Below are positions 8,771 to 19,168 of a stretch of 46,634 nt of DNA, one piece after another (positions within the stretch are counted from its first letter, which is position 1; each line of letters starts with the position of its first letter). The translations under genes were made by a program, and so were the position numbers. The stretch lies in NCBI GenBank assembly GCA_029881195.1, contig JAOUNB010000004.1:1-46634 (forward strand). The letters are read 5' to 3'. The notes below the pieces were generated by a model. That model did not search any database. It was not told where the DNA came from and saw only the letters and a list, made by a program, of their open reading frames with translations. The stretch is from Candidatus Nitrosopumilus sp. GTDB lineage: Archaea; Thermoproteota; Nitrososphaeria; Nitrososphaerales; Nitrosopumilaceae.

Positions 8771-8786
8771 TATACAAATCTGTATA
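8771..8786. promoter_or_regulatory. Perfect palindrome TATACA-aatc-TGTATA in a divergent intergenic region
   Basis: 6-bp perfect inverted arms with a 4-bp spacer between divergent genes. Confidence 0.5.
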
Positions 8787-8822
8787 CTACATTCCAATTA
8801 AACTTTAAAGAGTCATCTACAA

Positions 8823-9584
8823 ATGCATTTTATGACTGAAAATAAAGTTGAAAAATTCCTAAAATCAGAATTAAAAAAGAAAAACGCATTACTATTCATA
8901 TTAATTGATTCAGAAGTGTCTAATTTAGAGGCATCATGCAAACTTGCAAAAGATGTTGAAAAGATAGGTGCATCAGCAATCCTAGTTGGTGGTTCCTCAG
9001 CTACTGATCAGATTGAGATGGCTCAAGTAGTTAAAGGAATTAAAAAAGGAATTAAAATTCCAATTATACTATTTCCAGGCAACGTCACGGGTGTTGTGCC
9101 TAACGCTGACGCAATTCTATTTAGTTCTTTAATGAATTCAGAAAATCCTTACTTTATCACTCAAGCACAAGCTTTAGGAGCTCCAAGTGTTCTCAAATTT
9201 GGTTTAGAGCCTCTTCCTACTGCTTATTTGGTTATAGGAGAAGGAACATCTGCCTGGTTTGTAGGTGCTGCTAGAGGAATTCCATTTGAAAAACCAAAAA
9301 TTGCAGCTGCATATGCTTTAGCCGCGCAATTTCTCGGTATGAGATTTGTATATTTGGAAGCTGGTTCTGGAGCAAAATCTAATGTAACTCCTGAAATGGT
9401 TAAGACTGTAAGACATACATTTAATGGATTTTTAATTGTAGGAGGAGGCATTAAAGATGTTAAGACCGCAGAAAGTCTGGTTAAAGCAGGAGCTGATGCT
9501 CTAGTGATTGGAACATTCCTTGAAAAGGGAGGAAGTATCAAAAAACTCCAAGAAATAGCAAAAGCACTTCAAAGAAGCAAGTAA
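8823..9584 (+). CDS. Geranylgeranylglyceryl phosphate synthase (GGGPS) family
   Basis: TIM-barrel prenyl-glyceryl phosphate synthase motifs 'ILVGGSSATDQIEM', 'LFPGNVTGVVPNADAILFSSLMNS', 'YLEAGSGAKSNVTPEMV', 'LIVGGGIKDVKTAESLVKAGADALVIGT'. Confidence 0.9.
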   Translation: MHFMTENKVEKFLKSELKKKNALLFILIDSEVSNLEASCKLAKDVEKIGASAILVGGSSATDQIEMAQVVKGIKKGIKIPIILFPGNVTGVVPNADAILFSSLMNSENPYFITQAQALGAPSVLKFGLEPLPTAYLVIGEGTSAWFVGAARGIPFEKPKIAAAYALAAQFLGMRFVYLEAGSGAKSNVTPEMVKTVRHTFNGFLIVGGGIKDVKTAESLVKAGADALVIGTFLEKGGSIKKLQEIAKALQRSK

Positions 9585-9597
9585 GAGTATCCATATT

Positions 9598-12500
9598 ATG
9601 TCTGAAAACGACGCAATTTCTCGTATTAATGGAATTAAGATGCCGAATTATTATTTTGATTACTACACAAATCTTTCAACTAATACATATTCAATTTTTG
9701 AGCATGCTGCAAAAGCAAAATCAAGTTTAGTGGATTCATCAGGCATAATAGAGCCGAAAATAGCATTTGATCTGGCTGATCGAGTTGCAAAGATGCATGA
9801 AATAGATATTGCAGAACCATTAAGAGAATTGTTAAAAATTAACGGAAAAGAACTATCTGCGCTAATTCTTTCAAAAGAAATTGCTTTAGGAAAATATACT
9901 CTTCCAGATGCATCCATACAAGAAAAACTTGATCTGGCAGTTCGTGTAGGTCTTGCAATTGTTACTGAAGGAGTTACTATTGCACCATTACAGGGAATCA
10001 GTGAAGTAAAAATCAAGAAAAACAAAGATGGCACTGAATATCTCTCAGTTTCAATTGCAGGACCAATGCGTTCAGCAGGAGGAACAGAATCTGCTGTAAC
10101 AATGTTGATTGCAGATCATGTTAGAAAAGCGGTTGGACTATCCAAATATCGAGCCAATTCGTTTGATGATGAAACAGGTAGATTTGTTGAAGAATTACGA
10201 ATCTATGAAAGAGAAGCTAGTAGTTTTCAATTCCATATATTAGATGAAGATATTGAACATGTAATTTCAAACCTTCCCGTAGAATTAGACGGTGTAGATA
10301 CAGATCCTTACGAGGTTGTAAATCATAAATCTATGACTAGAATTAAAACTGATAGAGTTAGAGGTGGAGCACTACGAGTTTTAAATGACGGATTAATTGG
10401 CAGATCAAAAAAACTTCTCAAAAGAATCGAATTATATAATTTAGATGGTTGGGAATGGCTAAATGATCTCAAAGGAGCAGTCCAGACCGGTGATAATCAA
10501 GAAGATGCAGCAGCTAAAAGAATGCGTGAGGTAATTACAGGAAGATCAGTACTATCAATGCCTAATAAACTGGGCGGATTTCGATTAAGATATGGGAGAG
10601 CATGTAATACTGGATTTGCATCAGTTGGAATTCATCCTGTAATTGCTGAAATTCTTGATCATACAATAGCTGTTGGGACACAAATTAAAATTGACATTCC
10701 TGGAAAAGGAGCTACAATAGCCTTTGTTGATTCCATTGATACACCAACTGTTCGTCTGAATAATGGAGATGTAGTGAGAATTAGAGATGTAAAACATGCA
10801 TTAGAAATAAAAAATGAAATTGAAAAAATACTGCATCTAGGAGATATTCTAATTTCATTTGGAGATTTTCTTGAAAATAATGCTCAACTGATTCCATCCG
10901 CATACGTGGAGGAATTTTGGATTGAGGAACTAAAACAAAAAATCCAAAATATTGAATCTAATACTCATTATCTAGAACAATTCTTAAGTGAAATTCCTTC
11001 AGTTGATGAAGCAATAAAAATTTCACTTGATTTTAAAATCCCACTTCATCCTCATTATTTGTATTTTTGGGACAAAATTTCATCTGAAGATCTTAATATG
11101 CTCTTAGAACCAATAAAAATTAGTGATACCTCTATCAAATACCCAATTAAACTCAAAAAGATTCTAGAAAATCTTGGCACACCACATAAAATTAAAAATC
11201 AAGAAATCATTCTAGAAGATCAAGAAGCAAAAATATTCTTTAACTTATTATTTAGAGAAAAGCCAATAATAAGTGATTTTTCAGTTCCTACAATATTATC
11301 AGAATCATCAGGCATTCAAATCAAAAATAAATTCTCAACTTCAGTTGGTGTTAGAATCGGAAGACCTGAAAAGGCAGCGCCAAGACAAATGAAACCTCCA
11401 ACACATGTTTTATTTCCAGTTAGTGACAAAGGAGGACCTACAAGGGACCTTCTAAAAGCATCAAGAAATGAACACTTTTTTGCAAATATCTTTAACAGAA
11501 CTTGCAGTCAGTGTAATGAACCTTCAATTGGAATAAAATGCTCTAACTGTGGTATAAAAACAACAATTACCTATAGATGCATTAACTGCAGGGATATTCT
11601 AGATGAACCATTCTGTGAAAAATGCAAGCGTAAAGCTCCTGCACATTCACATAAAGAATTTCCATTAAAGACAAGATTGCTTTTAGCCCAAGAAAAAATG
11701 GGTCTTCGAGCAAAGGAACCATTCAAAGGAGTAAAGGAACTAATTAATCAAGATAAAATTGCTGAACCTTTAGAAAAAGGACTAACACGACAAAATTTTG
11801 GATTAACAACCTTCAAAGACGGAACTGTTAGATTCGATGCAACAAATTCCCCTCTGACTCAATTCAAACCATCTTGGATTGGAACTTCCATTGAAAAACT
11901 AAAACAACTTGGGTATTATCTTGATATTGATGGTAACCCTCTTGAAAACTTAGATCAAATTATTGAACTCCGTATGCAAGACGTAATAATTCCTTATGAA
12001 AGCGGAAAATACCTTGTTTCAATTTGTAAATACATTGATTCACTTTTAGAGAAATTTTATGGCACATCTCCATTCTATAACGTAAATAATTCCAAAGAAT
12101 TGGTTGGTCATCTAATTATCGGTTTAGCACCTCATACTTCTGTTGGAATTGTTGGACGAATCATTGGATACACTGAAACCCATGTTTGTTTTGCAACCCC
12201 AAACTGGCATTCAGCAAAAAGAAGAGATGCCGATGGCGATGCTGATTCTATAATGCTCCTAATGGATAGTTTGCTTAATTTTTCAAGACAATTTCTTTCT
12301 GATAGGATAGGAGGATTAATGGATGCTCCATTGCTTGTTCAACCTCTAGTTTTACCACATGAGTCTCAGCCACAAGCACACAATCTTGAAGTTACAAAAT
12401 TATTTCCTTTAGAATTTTTTGAATCAACATTTCATCAAGTTAAAGCATCAGACATCACATCTGTAGATATTATTAAATCCCGACTTGAGACTGAAAGACA

Positions 12501-12975
12501 ATTTTATGATTATTTCTTTACGCATTCAACTTCATCACTAACAACATCAAAATCTCGTAGTGCATATTCTACACTTGGCTCTATGCTAGACAAATTTGAT
12601 ATGCAAGTCAAAAATGCAGATTTGATTGATGCTGTAAATACTTCAGAAATTGTTTCAAATGTAATTTCGACACATCTAGTTCCGGACATTATGGGAAATC
12701 TTAGAGCGTATGCTAGACAGAACTTTAGGTGTACTGGATGTGGTAAATCATATCGTCGAATGCCTCTTATTCAGACGTGTATTTGTGGCCATAAACTAAT
12801 TGCTACAATTACTAGAGGATCTGTAGAAAAATATCTAAAACTTGCAAAAAGATTAGTTGAAAAATATGATGTAAGTGAATATCAACGAGGAAGAATACAT
12901 GCATTATCAGATGAAATTGACTTAGTTTTTGGCAAGAATAAAGGAGATCAATCTCTACTTACTGATTATGCCTAA
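9598..12975 (+). CDS. polC: DNA polymerase II (PolD) large subunit DP2
   Basis: 1125-aa ORF; 'MRSAGGTESAVTMLIADHVRKAVGL', Zn-finger clusters, catalytic Asp-rich 'AKRRDADGDADSIMLLMD', C-terminal 'CTGCGKSYRRMPL...CICG'. No intein apparent. Confidence 0.95.
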   Translation: MSENDAISRINGIKMPNYYFDYYTNLSTNTYSIFEHAAKAKSSLVDSSGIIEPKIAFDLADRVAKMHEIDIAEPLRELLKINGKELSALILSKEIALGKYTLPDASIQEKLDLAVRVGLAIVTEGVTIAPLQGISEVKIKKNKDGTEYLSVSIAGPMRSAGGTESAVTMLIADHVRKAVGLSKYRANSFDDETGRFVEELRIYEREASSFQFHILDEDIEHVISNLPVELDGVDTDPYEVVNHKSMTRIKTDRVRGGALRVLNDGLIGRSKKLLKRIELYNLDGWEWLNDLKGAVQTGDNQEDAAAKRMREVITGRSVLSMPNKLGGFRLRYGRACNTGFASVGIHPVIAEILDHTIAVGTQIKIDIPGKGATIAFVDSIDTPTVRLNNGDVVRIRDVKHALEIKNEIEKILHLGDILISFGDFLENNAQLIPSAYVEEFWIEELKQKIQNIESNTHYLEQFLSEIPSVDEAIKISLDFKIPLHPHYLYFWDKISSEDLNMLLEPIKISDTSIKYPIKLKKILENLGTPHKIKNQEIILEDQEAKIFFNLLFREKPIISDFSVPTILSESSGIQIKNKFSTSVGVRIGRPEKAAPRQMKPPTHVLFPVSDKGGPTRDLLKASRNEHFFANIFNRTCSQCNEPSIGIKCSNCGIKTTITYRCINCRDILDEPFCEKCKRKAPAHSHKEFPLKTRLLLAQEKMGLRAKEPFKGVKELINQDKIAEPLEKGLTRQNFGLTTFKDGTVRFDATNSPLTQFKPSWIGTSIEKLKQLGYYLDIDGNPLENLDQIIELRMQDVIIPYESGKYLVSICKYIDSLLEKFYGTSPFYNVNNSKELVGHLIIGLAPHTSVGIVGRIIGYTETHVCFATPNWHSAKRRDADGDADSIMLLMDSLLNFSRQFLSDRIGGLMDAPLLVQPLVLPHESQPQAHNLEVTKLFPLEFFESTFHQVKASDITSVDIIKSRLETERQFYDYFFTHSTSSLTTSKSRSAYSTLGSMLDKFDMQVKNADLIDAVNTSEIVSNVISTHLVPDIMGNLRAYARQNFRCTGCGKSYRRMPLIQTCICGHKLIATITRGSVEKYLKLAKRLVEKYDVSEYQRGRIHALSDEIDLVFGKNKGDQSLLTDYA

Positions 12976-12978
12976 AAA

Positions 12979-14301
12979 TTATCTGAGCTTAACATATTCG
13001 TAAGCACCTAACTTATTGTCAAAACAAAATTTAACTTTTTGAAAATTCTTTCTGAAATGTTTAACTTTTGAAAGTACTCTCTTTGGATCCTTTTTCTCAA
13101 TGACAATATTTTTGATGAACGATGCAATCTCTTCCATTTCATTCTTCTTCATTCCAAGTCGAGTGATTTCAGAAACTCCTAATCTAATTCCACCTGGATG
13201 AAAATAATTTCTTCCAGCCTTAATATCGCCTGGAATTAGTTGTCTGTTTACAATAATGTTGGCTTTTTCTAAATCTGATTCCACTTTGCCACCATCAGAA
13301 TAATCTAAAACATTTACAGCAATCTGATGAGATTTCGTAAATCCTTTACTTTCTCCCAAGACTTTGAATCCAATTGTATTTAGAGCATCTGCTAACGACT
13401 TCGCATTTTTAATTACCTCAACAGCATAGTCTTTTCCAAACTCTAAAGCTTCTGCAAAAGCAACTGCCTTTCCAGCCATATGATGAATGTGATGACTACT
13501 TGTAAGACCAGGAAATGTTGCTTTTTTAATTACCTCTTCGTGTTTCTCTGAACCTAAAACCAGTCCCCCCTGAGGTCCAAACAATGTCTTATGAGTACTC
13601 ATAGTCATAGTGTCTGCTCCTTCACGCAAAGGATCTTGGAACTTACCCCCTGCAACCAATCCTGCAACATGTGCTGCATCATAATTAATATGAATATCAT
13701 AACTCTTTAGAAAATCTGATAACTCTTTAACAGGATGAGGAAACAAAAATAATGATCCACCAAACATTGCCATCTTTGGAAGACGATTATCTTTTTCTAA
13801 ATCCTTTACCTTTTGCTTAGTCTTGTCAACATCAATTGTCATTTCTTCGGCATCAAATGGATAAAATTCGATTTCCAATCCATGAACTAAACCTGCAGTT
13901 CCTGAATGCTCCTTTTTACCATGGGATATGTGTCCACCCGCAGGAATAGAAGGTGCTAACATTATCTCGCCAGGATTGGTAAAAGCAGAGTAAATTGCTA
14001 AATTTGCAACGACGCCTGAAATTGGTCTTACGTCAGCAAATTTTGCTTTAAATAATTTTTTAGCTAACTTCATACATTCAAACTCAACATCATCAATGTA
14101 CACACAACCTGCATAGACTCTATCTCCAGGCCATCCTTCAGCATATCTATTTCCAAAATCAGAGATTATTGCTTCACGGACAGCAGGACTTGGAATATTT
14201 TCACTTGCAATCAATGGAATTGAATTCTCAAACCACTTGTGATGTTCCTTTAATTTTGTAAAAATTTTATCATAAGATTGCCTATTCTGAGATTTTATCA
14301 T
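12979..14301 (-). CDS. glyA: Serine hydroxymethyltransferase
   Basis: 'PLIASENIPSPAVREA', 'NRYAEGWPGDRVYAG', PLP-Lys region 'TMTMSTHKTLFGPQGGLVLG'. Confidence 0.93.
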   Translation of the reverse strand: MIKSQNRQSYDKIFTKLKEHHKWFENSIPLIASENIPSPAVREAIISDFGNRYAEGWPGDRVYAGCVYIDDVEFECMKLAKKLFKAKFADVRPISGVVANLAIYSAFTNPGEIMLAPSIPAGGHISHGKKEHSGTAGLVHGLEIEFYPFDAEEMTIDVDKTKQKVKDLEKDNRLPKMAMFGGSLFLFPHPVKELSDFLKSYDIHINYDAAHVAGLVAGGKFQDPLREGADTMTMSTHKTLFGPQGGLVLGSEKHEEVIKKATFPGLTSSHHIHHMAGKAVAFAEALEFGKDYAVEVIKNAKSLADALNTIGFKVLGESKGFTKSHQIAVNVLDYSDGGKVESDLEKANIIVNRQLIPGDIKAGRNYFHPGGIRLGVSEITRLGMKKNEMEEIASFIKNIVIEKKDPKRVLSKVKHFRKNFQKVKFCFDNKLGAYEYVKLR

Positions 14302-14373
14302 ATTTTGCGACTTTATTTTCCCAATTTAAAAACACCGATAACAATTCATTTTTTCACATCTTGATCTGGAAGG

Positions 14374-14381
14374 TATAAAAG
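14374..14381 (+). promoter_or_regulatory. Archaeal TATA box of thermosome gene
   Basis: ggtataaaagggg about 24-31 nt upstream of ATG 14405, consistent with a leaderless or short-leader transcript. Confidence 0.6.
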
Positions 14382-14404
14382 GGGAATCTGAAGTTTTTGG
14401 GTTT

Positions 14405-16114
14405 ATGGGCATGCAAGCTACTTCAAAAGGAAATATGCCAGTGGTATTGTTAAAAGAAGGCGGTTCAGAAACCAAAGGCCGAGAAGCACAAAAGAATAAC
14501 ATTGCTGCATCTAAAATTATCGCCGAAATTGTTCATACCAGTCTAGGTCCTCGAGGAATGGATAAAATGCTAGTTGATTCCCTAGGTGATGTTACCATTA
14601 CAAACGATGGTGCAACCATCCTTAAAGAAATTGACGTTCAACATCCAGCTGCAAAAATGCTTGTTGAAATTTCCAAAACCACAGATAATGAAGTTGGAGA
14701 TGGTACAACATCTGCTGTTGTCCTAGCCGGTGCATTACTAGAGCATGCAGAGTCTCTGATAGATCAAGATGTGCACCCAACAATTATTGTCGATGGTTAT
14801 AGAAAAGCGGCAAAGAAAGCAAAGGAATTTCTTGAAAGTATAGCAGACAAAATTTCTGCTAACGACAAAACCATTTTAACTAAAATTGCAAAAACGTCAA
14901 TGCAAACTAAACTTGTTAGAAAAGATGCTGATCAACTTGCAGAAATTATTGTAAAATCCGTACTAGCAGTCGCAGAAAAGAGTGGAGAAAACTATGATGT
15001 TGACATTGATGATATTAAGGTAGAAAAGAAAGCAGGTGGATCTGTAAAAGATTCAATGATTATTCAAGGTATTGTACTTGACAAAGAAGTAGTTCATGGA
15101 GGCATGCCAAGAAAGATAACCGATGCTAAAATTGCATTAATCAATACTGCATTAGAGATTAGTAAAACTGAAACCGATGCCAAAATCAACATTTCAAATC
15201 CTCAACAACTAAAATCATTTCTAGATGAAGAAAACAGGATGCTAAAAACAATGGTTGACAAAGTAATTGGTTCTGGAGCAAATGTAGTGTTATGTCAAAA
15301 AGGGCTTGATGATATGGCTCAACATTATCTTGCAAAAGCAGGAATTATTGCAGTTAGAAGAATAAAAGAAAGTGATCTTACAAAACTTGCAAAAGCAACT
15401 GGCGCAAGAATAGTTACAAACCTTGACGATCTCTTTGAAAAAGATCTAGGAAGTGCAGAAATTGTCGAAGAAAGAAAAATTGAAGAAGACAAATGGGTAT
15501 TCATCGAAGGATGTAAACATCCAAAATCTGTTACACTACTTTTACGTGGAGGTTCACAAAGAGTAGTAGACGAAGTTGAACGTTCTGTTCATGATGCCCT
15601 TATGGTTGTAAAAGATGTAATTTTAAAACCTGAAATTGTTGCAGGTGGTGGTGCTCCTGAAACATTTGCTGCAACAAAACTTAGAAGTTGGGCAAAATCG
15701 TTAGAAGGACGAGAACAATTAGCTGCTGAAAAATTTGCTGACGCTTTAGAATCAATTCCATTGGCACTTTCTGAAAATGCTGGAATGGATCCAATTGATA
15801 CACTTACACTTCTTCGTTCAAAACAGCAGAAAGGTGAGAAATGGACTGGAATTGATGTAATGAAAGGAAAAGTCGGTAATATGAAATCAAGTGATATAAT
15901 TGAGCCACTCGCAGTAAAACTTCAGATAGTATCAGCAGCTGCCGAAGCTGCATGTATGATTCTTAGGATTGATGATGTAATTGCTACTCAGAAATCTGCT
16001 GGAGGTCCGCCTGGCGGAGAAGGTGGAATGCCACCTGGAATGGGTGGTATGGGTGGAATGCCACCTGGAATGGGTGGTATGGGTGGAATGCCTGACATGG
16101 GCGGAATGATGTAA
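14405..16114 (+). CDS. thsA: Thermosome subunit (group II chaperonin)
   Basis: '[31 protein letters not shown]', '[15 protein letters not shown]', Gly/Met-rich tail. Confidence 0.95.
   Translation: MGMQATSKGNMPVVLLKEGGSETKGREAQKNNIAASKIIAEIVHTSLGPRGMDKMLVDSLGDVTITNDGATILKEIDVQHPAAKMLVEISKTTDNEVGDGTTSAVVLAGALLEHAESLIDQDVHPTIIVDGYRKAAKKAKEFLESIADKISANDKTILTKIAKTSMQTKLVRKDADQLAEIIVKSVLAVAEKSGENYDVDIDDIKVEKKAGGSVKDSMIIQGIVLDKEVVHGGMPRKITDAKIALINTALEISKTETDAKINISNPQQLKSFLDEENRMLKTMVDKVIGSGANVVLCQKGLDDMAQHYLAKAGIIAVRRIKESDLTKLAKATGARIVTNLDDLFEKDLGSAEIVEERKIEEDKWVFIEGCKHPKSVTLLLRGGSQRVVDEVERSVHDALMVVKDVILKPEIVAGGGAPETFAATKLRSWAKSLEGREQLAAEKFADALESIPLALSENAGMDPIDTLTLLRSKQQKGEKWTGIDVMKGKVGNMKSSDIIEPLAVKLQIVSAAAEAACMILRIDDVIATQKSAGGPPGGEGGMPPGMGGMGGMPPGMGGMGGMPDMGGMM
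16022..16081 (+). repeat. Perfect 30-bp tandem duplication encoding the [10 protein letters not shown] tail
   Basis: ggtggaatgccacctggaatgggtggtatg twice (16022-16051, 16052-16081) plus a partial third copy. Confidence 0.9.
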
Positions 16115-16170
16115 ATTATTTTTAAGAATTTTTTCAAAAGTTTATTTCATTACTAATTTTACGAGCAATA

Positions 16171-16449
16171 TTGAATAAAACATCCTCTAAATTTCTTGAA
16201 GGTTTTAAGTACATTTACCTTGTTGCATTCTTTGCATTACTTGCAGGATTTTTTCATCCATTAATTACTAACACAAGTTTGGATATTGTTATTATTGGAA
16301 TTTTAATATTGTTTGTAGGCCTTGCAGGTGGAGTATTACTTTATAGAGCTACTACCTCTGATAAGAAACAAGTAACATATCTTGTAGGGGGATTTGTCTT
16401 AATAGCAATTTCATTATATTATATTATTGCCCTAACTGGAAGAATCTAA
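16171..16449 (+). CDS. Small multi-TM membrane protein, hypothetical
   Basis: Three hydrophobic segments; TTG start. Confidence 0.6.
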   Translation: MNKTSSKFLEGFKYIYLVAFFALLAGFFHPLITNTSLDIVIIGILILFVGLAGGVLLYRATTSDKKQVTYLVGGFVLIAISLYYIIALTGRI

Positions 16450-17906
16450 ACATCAAAGTATAGATAAAATTCATGTGGGTGTGGCCTAATTGCTATTTCA
16501 CGTTGGTCACGTCTTTCTAACTCTATAATTTTATCAATTACATCATTTGTAAAAACTGTATTGAGGAATTTTCTATCACTTTCTAATTCATCTAATGCTT
16601 CTCCAAGACTTTTTGGAAGAACACCTATTCCTCTTCTAGCCCTATCAGATTTAGTCATCTTAAAAATATCATCACGTATCTCATCTCCAGGATCCATTTT
16701 CTTTTTTAATCCATCCATTCCAGCTGCCGTTACAGCAGCAAACACAAGATATGGATTTGATGAAGGATCAGGGGCTCTGAACTCCAGTCTTTTTAGATGT
16801 GAATAACCTTTTCCTGTTAGATGCTTAGGAACTCTTACAATAGCAGAACGGTTTCCTGAACTCCATGCAATATATGCTGGAGCTTCATAACCCGGTACTA
16901 ATCTATGGTATGAATTGGTAGTAGGATTACAAATTGCAGATAATGCTTTTGCGTGATTAATGATTCCACCACAAAAATATCTTCCAGTCTGACTTAACTC
17001 AATTTCATCATTTGGATCAAAAAATGCATTTTCATTTCCTTTCCATAAACTAACATTTACGTGCATTCCAGATCCCGAATCCATAGCAATTGGCTTGGGC
17101 ATCATTGTTGCAACTTTGCCATATTTTTGTGCAACATTTCTAATTACATACTTGTATGACTGAGCAGCATCAGCAGCATTTGTCATGTAATCATACTTTA
17201 TGTCAATTTCACATTGTCCTGCAGTTGCAACTTCGTGATGATGGTTATCACATAGTATTCCGAAATTACTTTTAAGAATATTCACACATTCATTTCTATA
17301 CGGTGTAAGAGTATCTGATGGCGTACTAGGATAATATCCTTCTTGTAATCCCATTGGATATCCATTTCCTTCTTGACTCCATGGAGCTTCTTTTGATTCA
17401 ATTGAGTATGATTGTCCTTTATACGGTGTTAAAACATCCCAATGAACTTTATCAAAAACAAAAAATTCTACCTCTGGACCCCACGTACTAAAATCAAATC
17501 CTTGAGATTTGATATACTCTTCAGCTTTTTGAGAAATTCCTCTAGGATCTCGTGATAATCTTCCTCTATTTTCTCCCCAGTAAATATCACAAAGAAGTCT
17601 GGCAGTTTTATTTTCAGTCATCCAAGGGATTATCGCAAATGTATTTGGATCTGGTTTTAAAAGCAGATCCGAATCATTGATACTGGCAAAACCGACTATC
17701 GATGAGCCATCTAATTTAGGTAATCCATCTCTCATCTGTTCGGGAGTAAAGGTATCAGCCGAAATTGTAGTGTGATGAAAATGACCTGTTAGACCAGTAA
17801 ATTGTAAATCGATAAATTGAATACCTTCATGTTGAATCCTAGAGAAAACTTCGTCAGGTGAATATGTTACTTGTATTGCTTTTCCGTGACTTACTTTATA
17901 GGGCAA
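16446..17906 (-). CDS. glnA: Glutamine synthetase type I
   Basis: 'KLDGSSIVGFASINDSDLLLKPD', 'TWGPEVEFFVFD', 'MDSGSGMHVNVSLWK', 'NSYHRLVPGYEAP', 'LEFRAPDPSSNPYL'. Confidence 0.95.
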   Translation of the reverse strand: MPYKVSHGKAIQVTYSPDEVFSRIQHEGIQFIDLQFTGLTGHFHHTTISADTFTPEQMRDGLPKLDGSSIVGFASINDSDLLLKPDPNTFAIIPWMTENKTARLLCDIYWGENRGRLSRDPRGISQKAEEYIKSQGFDFSTWGPEVEFFVFDKVHWDVLTPYKGQSYSIESKEAPWSQEGNGYPMGLQEGYYPSTPSDTLTPYRNECVNILKSNFGILCDNHHHEVATAGQCEIDIKYDYMTNAADAAQSYKYVIRNVAQKYGKVATMMPKPIAMDSGSGMHVNVSLWKGNENAFFDPNDEIELSQTGRYFCGGIINHAKALSAICNPTTNSYHRLVPGYEAPAYIAWSSGNRSAIVRVPKHLTGKGYSHLKRLEFRAPDPSSNPYLVFAAVTAAGMDGLKKKMDPGDEIRDDIFKMTKSDRARRGIGVLPKSLGEALDELESDRKFLNTVFTNDVIDKIIELERRDQREIAIRPHPHEFYLYFDV

Positions 17907-17960
17907 TTTTGTACTTCAATCAAACACAAATACATCCAACATTTAAGGATTAGGTAGGAA

Positions 17961-18518
17961 ATGTCTGAATCAAATCAAACAGATATCAATTCATTACATC
18001 ATACAGTTTTACGAGAAATTGAAAATGATTCGTTATTAGAAATTGATCCAAACTTTTATCGTAATCTTGCTGATTTTATAGGAAATTTACGAAAACAAGA
18101 ATTTGATGGTGTAGAAAAGAAAATTAAAGATACAATGATAGAAATGGCAACTGAATTATCATCATTATTGATAAATATCAGATTGGATAAAATTTTGAAT
18201 TCTCCTGAAATTGAAATCGGATGTCTTTTAGATGAAGAAAAATTCATTTTAGATTCAAAAGAAGAAGAGAAAGAAAGAACTGAAATGATTATTTCAGCAA
18301 CAATTCATGGAAAATCAAAATTTCTTGAATCGTTGGTTCAAAATCACAAGACAAAGAAAATTGTTATTCGACTTCTTAAGGAAGTAGATGAAATTGTTGG
18401 TGCTGACCTTGAAAAATATGGTCCTTTCAAGCCTGAAGATATAACAACAATTCCCTATGAAAATGCCCAAGCCCTAATTTCCAAAAATATCGCTACCAAA
18501 GTACGTTGGGAAGATTAG
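17961..18518 (+). CDS. gins51: GINS complex subunit, Gins51-like
   Basis: N-terminal 'DPNFYRNLADFIGNLRKQEFDGVEKKIKD' and C-terminal 'DEIVGADLEKYGPFKPEDITTIPYENAQALISKNIATKVRWED' match the archaeal Gins51 A/B domain layout. Confidence 0.8.
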   Translation: MSESNQTDINSLHHTVLREIENDSLLEIDPNFYRNLADFIGNLRKQEFDGVEKKIKDTMIEMATELSSLLINIRLDKILNSPEIEIGCLLDEEKFILDSKEEEKERTEMIISATIHGKSKFLESLVQNHKTKKIVIRLLKEVDEIVGADLEKYGPFKPEDITTIPYENAQALISKNIATKVRWED

Positions 18519-18551
18519 ATAGAAATTATGTCTATTTTCTTTTGGTGTTAA

Positions 18552-18836
18552 ATGTCTCATACAGGTGTAGATGTAATCGATTTTTTGTTTTACACAATTT
18601 ATCCTGTAATTGGAATTTTTGTAGTAGAAGCTATTAGTAGATTAATCAAAGCTCCAAAATGGATAAAATTATGGATACAGGCTGTGGTATCCATTGGATT
18701 TGGAATATATTATTGGTTTATTTTGCCTGCTCCAAAGAATTTTCCGTTAACTGCAATGGTGATGTTTGCACTTGCCATTGCACTTCTTTATCAGGGAAGA
18801 CGTGCAAAAATATCTCCTGACAAAAGTCCTTATTGA
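18552..18836 (+). CDS. Small membrane protein, hypothetical
   Basis: 94-aa ORF with three hydrophobic segments. Confidence 0.6.
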   Translation: MSHTGVDVIDFLFYTIYPVIGIFVVEAISRLIKAPKWIKLWIQAVVSIGFGIYYWFILPAPKNFPLTAMVMFALAIALLYQGRRAKISPDKSPY

Positions 18837-18838
18837 TT

Positions 18839-19060
18839 TTAAAATCTTCCAAAAATTCGTTTGAAAATACTTGGTTTGTTAGGTCCTCCATCTCGTATTA
18901 CTTTTTTCTCCCCAAATCTTCTTGCTCTAATCTGACTAAGTTTTACACATCTGTGTTCTTCAGGAAGCCTATGTTCTGAACAGAATGGATCCTTGCAATA
19001 ATTGCATTGAAAAGGCAAATCAGTCAAATCGCCACAGTATGCACAATTTTCAGATTTCAT
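18839..19060 (-). CDS. AN1-type zinc finger protein
   Basis: 'CAYCGDLTDLPFQCNYCKDPFCSEHRLPEEHRC' matches the AN1 Cys/His pattern. Confidence 0.85.
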   Translation of the reverse strand: MKSENCAYCGDLTDLPFQCNYCKDPFCSEHRLPEEHRCVKLSQIRARRFGEKKVIRDGGPNKPSIFKRIFGRF

Positions 19061-19168
19061 ATTCTCATTACATTTTTTCTTTTAATAAAGGTGATATGAC
19101 TGTACTCAAAATTTGCATTTTTTAGCGTCTAAACATTTTTACAATGATGATCAGTTTATAAAATTTAG

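Noticed and set aside
9663-10034. 123-aa minus-strand ORF (also 9224..9541)
   Set aside because: Antisense to well-supported DP2 and GGGPS genes; Ser/Ala/Arg-rich shadow-ORF composition.
16022-16091. Short regular repeat as CRISPR or minisatellite element
   Set aside because: In-frame coding repeat of the known chaperonin GGM tail, no spacers.
16446-17906. First glutamine synthetase 'GSGMHVNVSLW' (Asn for the second His) as an anomaly
   Set aside because: Asn at this position occurs in ordinary type I-alpha glutamine synthetases (e.g. Bacillus-type GSGMHCNLSL), so it is not unusual.
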